From Micrococcaceae bacterium UBA4005 (GTDB taxonomy: Bacteria > Actinomycetota > Actinomycetes > Actinomycetales > Micrococcaceae), in assembly GCA_002384315.1 (NCBI GenBank), contig DGBL01000206.1, forward strand, positions 1 to 6,345: a stretch of DNA of 6,345 bases, given 5' to 3'. The notes beneath the pieces are model-generated. The model was given only the letters and a program-made list of their open reading frames with translations. It had not been told where the DNA came from and searched no databases. Numbering within the stretch: the first letter of the stretch is position 1; each line of letters starts with the position of its first letter. A program made the position numbers and the translations under genes. Below are positions 5,807-6,345 of the stretch, piece after piece.

Positions 5807-5825
5807 TGCTTATTGATCATAAGCA
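5807..5825. repeat. AT-rich inverted repeat in the divergent intergenic region
   Basis: TGCTTAT (5807-5813) and ATAAGCA (5819-5825) are perfect 7-base arms around a 5-base centre. It stands out in GC-rich DNA and lies about 50 bases before the GTG of the coiled-coil gene and about 130 bases before the lipid kinase start. It could be a dimeric repressor site. A weak -35-like TTGATC (5813-5818) overlaps it, but no clean -10 was found. Confidence 0.45.
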
Positions 5826-5875
5826 CACTTAGCGTTATGTCGTTGCGCGAGGACATCGGAGAAAGAAGGCCTGCG

Positions 5876-6247
5876 GTGGATACGGAACAAATGGTTTGGA
5901 TCATTATTGTGGTGCTCATCCTCCTCCTCGTGCTGGGGTTGGTGGCGCACTTCGGGCGGAAGAAGCGCCATGCCCAGCGCGAACATCAGCGCGAGCAGGA
6001 GCACCGTCGCGCCGAGGAGCAGCGTAAGCAGGCGCAGGAACACCAAGTGCAGGTTCACGAGCGTGAAGCCCGCGCCAGCATGGCTGAAGCCGAGGCGAAG
6101 CAGGCCGAGGTGGAGGCCGAGCGGCTACGGATGGAGGCCGAGCGGCAGCAGGAGAACGCCGCAGGACTCCGGGCGGAGAGTTCAGATCGCCAGGACGAAG
6201 ACGATACTGCCCACGGGGCGGACCATCGCGACGACCGGCACCGTTAG
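5876..6247 (+). CDS. small membrane-anchored coiled-coil protein of unknown function
   Basis: A 123-residue protein with a very hydrophobic helix at residues 7-26 (MVWIIIVVLILLLVLGLVAHF), flanked by K/R at 28-31, which predicts an external N-terminus and a cytoplasmic body. Residues about 30-105 are a continuous Glu/Arg/Gln/Ala-rich helix of coiled-coil type with EAER heptads. The tail (about 106-123) is rich in Asp, His and Arg. The GTG at 5876 has AAGAAGG 6 nt upstream and places the membrane helix at the N-terminus; the in-frame ATG at 5837 lacks a ribosome binding site. Similar short TM-plus-coiled-coil proteins occur in Arthrobacter relatives without assigned function. It stands alone, followed by a hairpin. 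The role is unknown; a scaffold or envelope-stress function would be a guess. Confidence 0.75.
   Translation: MDTEQMVWIIIVVLILLLVLGLVAHFGRKKRHAQREHQREQEHRRAEEQRKQAQEHQVQVHEREARASMAEAEAKQAEVEAERLRMEAERQQENAAGLRAESSDRQDEDDTAHGADHRDDRHR
6111..6146 (+). repeat. 15-bp direct repeat, 21-bp period, inside the coiled-coil gene
   Basis: TGGAGGCCGAGCGGC occurs at 6111-6125 and again at 6132-6146. The 21-bp offset equals one seven-residue heptad, so the repeat encodes consecutive V/M-E-A-E-R units of the coiled coil. A local slippage duplication is the simplest origin. Confidence 0.8.
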
Positions 6248-6257
6248 CAGGCGGTAG

Positions 6258-6294
6258 GTCAGCGATCCCACCTGTCGGCGGTGGGATCCCTGAC
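6258..6294 (+). terminator. strong hairpin after the coiled-coil gene
   Basis: GTCAG (6258-6262) pairs with CTGAC (6290-6294), and GATCCCACC (6264-6272) pairs with GGTGGGATC (6280-6288). One C-C mismatch interrupts the 14 pairs, and the loop is 7 nt. It starts 10 bases after the stop codon and lacks a U-tract. It probably ends the coiled-coil transcript and insulates the next promoter. Confidence 0.65.
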
Positions 6295-6296
6295 GC

Positions 6297-6331
6297 TTGC
6301 CAAGGCGATTGCCTCCCCGTAGCATCCGGAC
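6297..6331 (+). promoter_or_regulatory. sigma-70/SigA-type promoter, apparently leaderless
   Basis: TTGCCA (6297-6302) matches the -35 consensus at five of six positions. A 17-bp spacer follows, then TAGCAT (6320-6325) as a TANNNT -10. Six bases later comes the ATG at 6332, so transcription would begin at or next to the start codon. No Shine-Dalgarno sequence is present before that ATG. Confidence 0.55.
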
Positions 6332-6345
6332 ATGGAGATCGTCGA
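6332..6345 (+). CDS. start of a downstream gene, cut by the window edge
   Basis: ATG at 6332 opens codons for M-E-I-V and then the window ends. Support comes from the well-spaced promoter 6 nt upstream and the hairpin that closes the previous gene. Nothing can be said about the product. Confidence 0.4.

Noticed and set aside
1..6345. CRISPR array, insertion sequence, transposase or rRNA
   Set aside because: No regularly spaced direct repeats, no terminal inverted repeats with a transposase frame, and no rRNA-like segments were seen.

Overview
The window looks like chromosomal DNA of a high-GC Gram-positive bacterium (Actinomycetota). GC-rich third codon positions, GTG and TTG starts, hairpins without U-tracts between genes, and possible leaderless promoters all point that way. 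The protein set (CopC with a C-terminal anchor and a partner membrane protein, DUF1059, an EAL protein, a YegS-type lipid kinase, and a small membrane-anchored coiled-coil protein) suggests an Arthrobacter-like member of the Micrococcales. The genus is an inference from protein style, not from a database match.

Left part (1-1760, plus strand): a possible last few codons of an upstream gene, then a tRNA-Thr(UGU) with encoded CCA and a following inverted repeat. Next come three tightly packed plus-strand genes: a 53-residue MerR/excisionase-like helix-turn-helix protein, an AbiEii-type nucleotidyltransferase (4 nt gap), and a 142-residue protein with a C-terminal helix-turn-helix (TAATG overlap). 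The last two look like a nucleotidyltransferase toxin with its antitoxin or regulator. The order is toxin first, and a second DNA-binding protein lies upstream. This cassette beside a tRNA gene is the accessory and most interesting part of the window. An 11-bp perfect hairpin separates it from the convergent genes that follow.

Middle part (1761-5673, minus strand): read in the direction of transcription, the genes are a diacylglycerol/lipid kinase (5673 to 4744), a DUF1059 micro-protein (4658 to 4482) overlapping an EAL-domain c-di-GMP phosphodiesterase (4485 to 3316), a multi-pass membrane protein (to 2477), and CopC (2381 to 1761). The last two probably form a copper-handling unit. The DUF1059-EAL pair is translationally coupled.

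Right part (5674-6345, plus strand): a divergent intergenic region with an AT-rich inverted repeat, then a small protein with one membrane segment and a long charged coiled coil. A 14-bp hairpin follows, and at the very edge a well-formed promoter (TTGCCA, 17 bp, TAGCAT) sits 6 nt before an ATG, which suggests a leaderless gene running out of the window.
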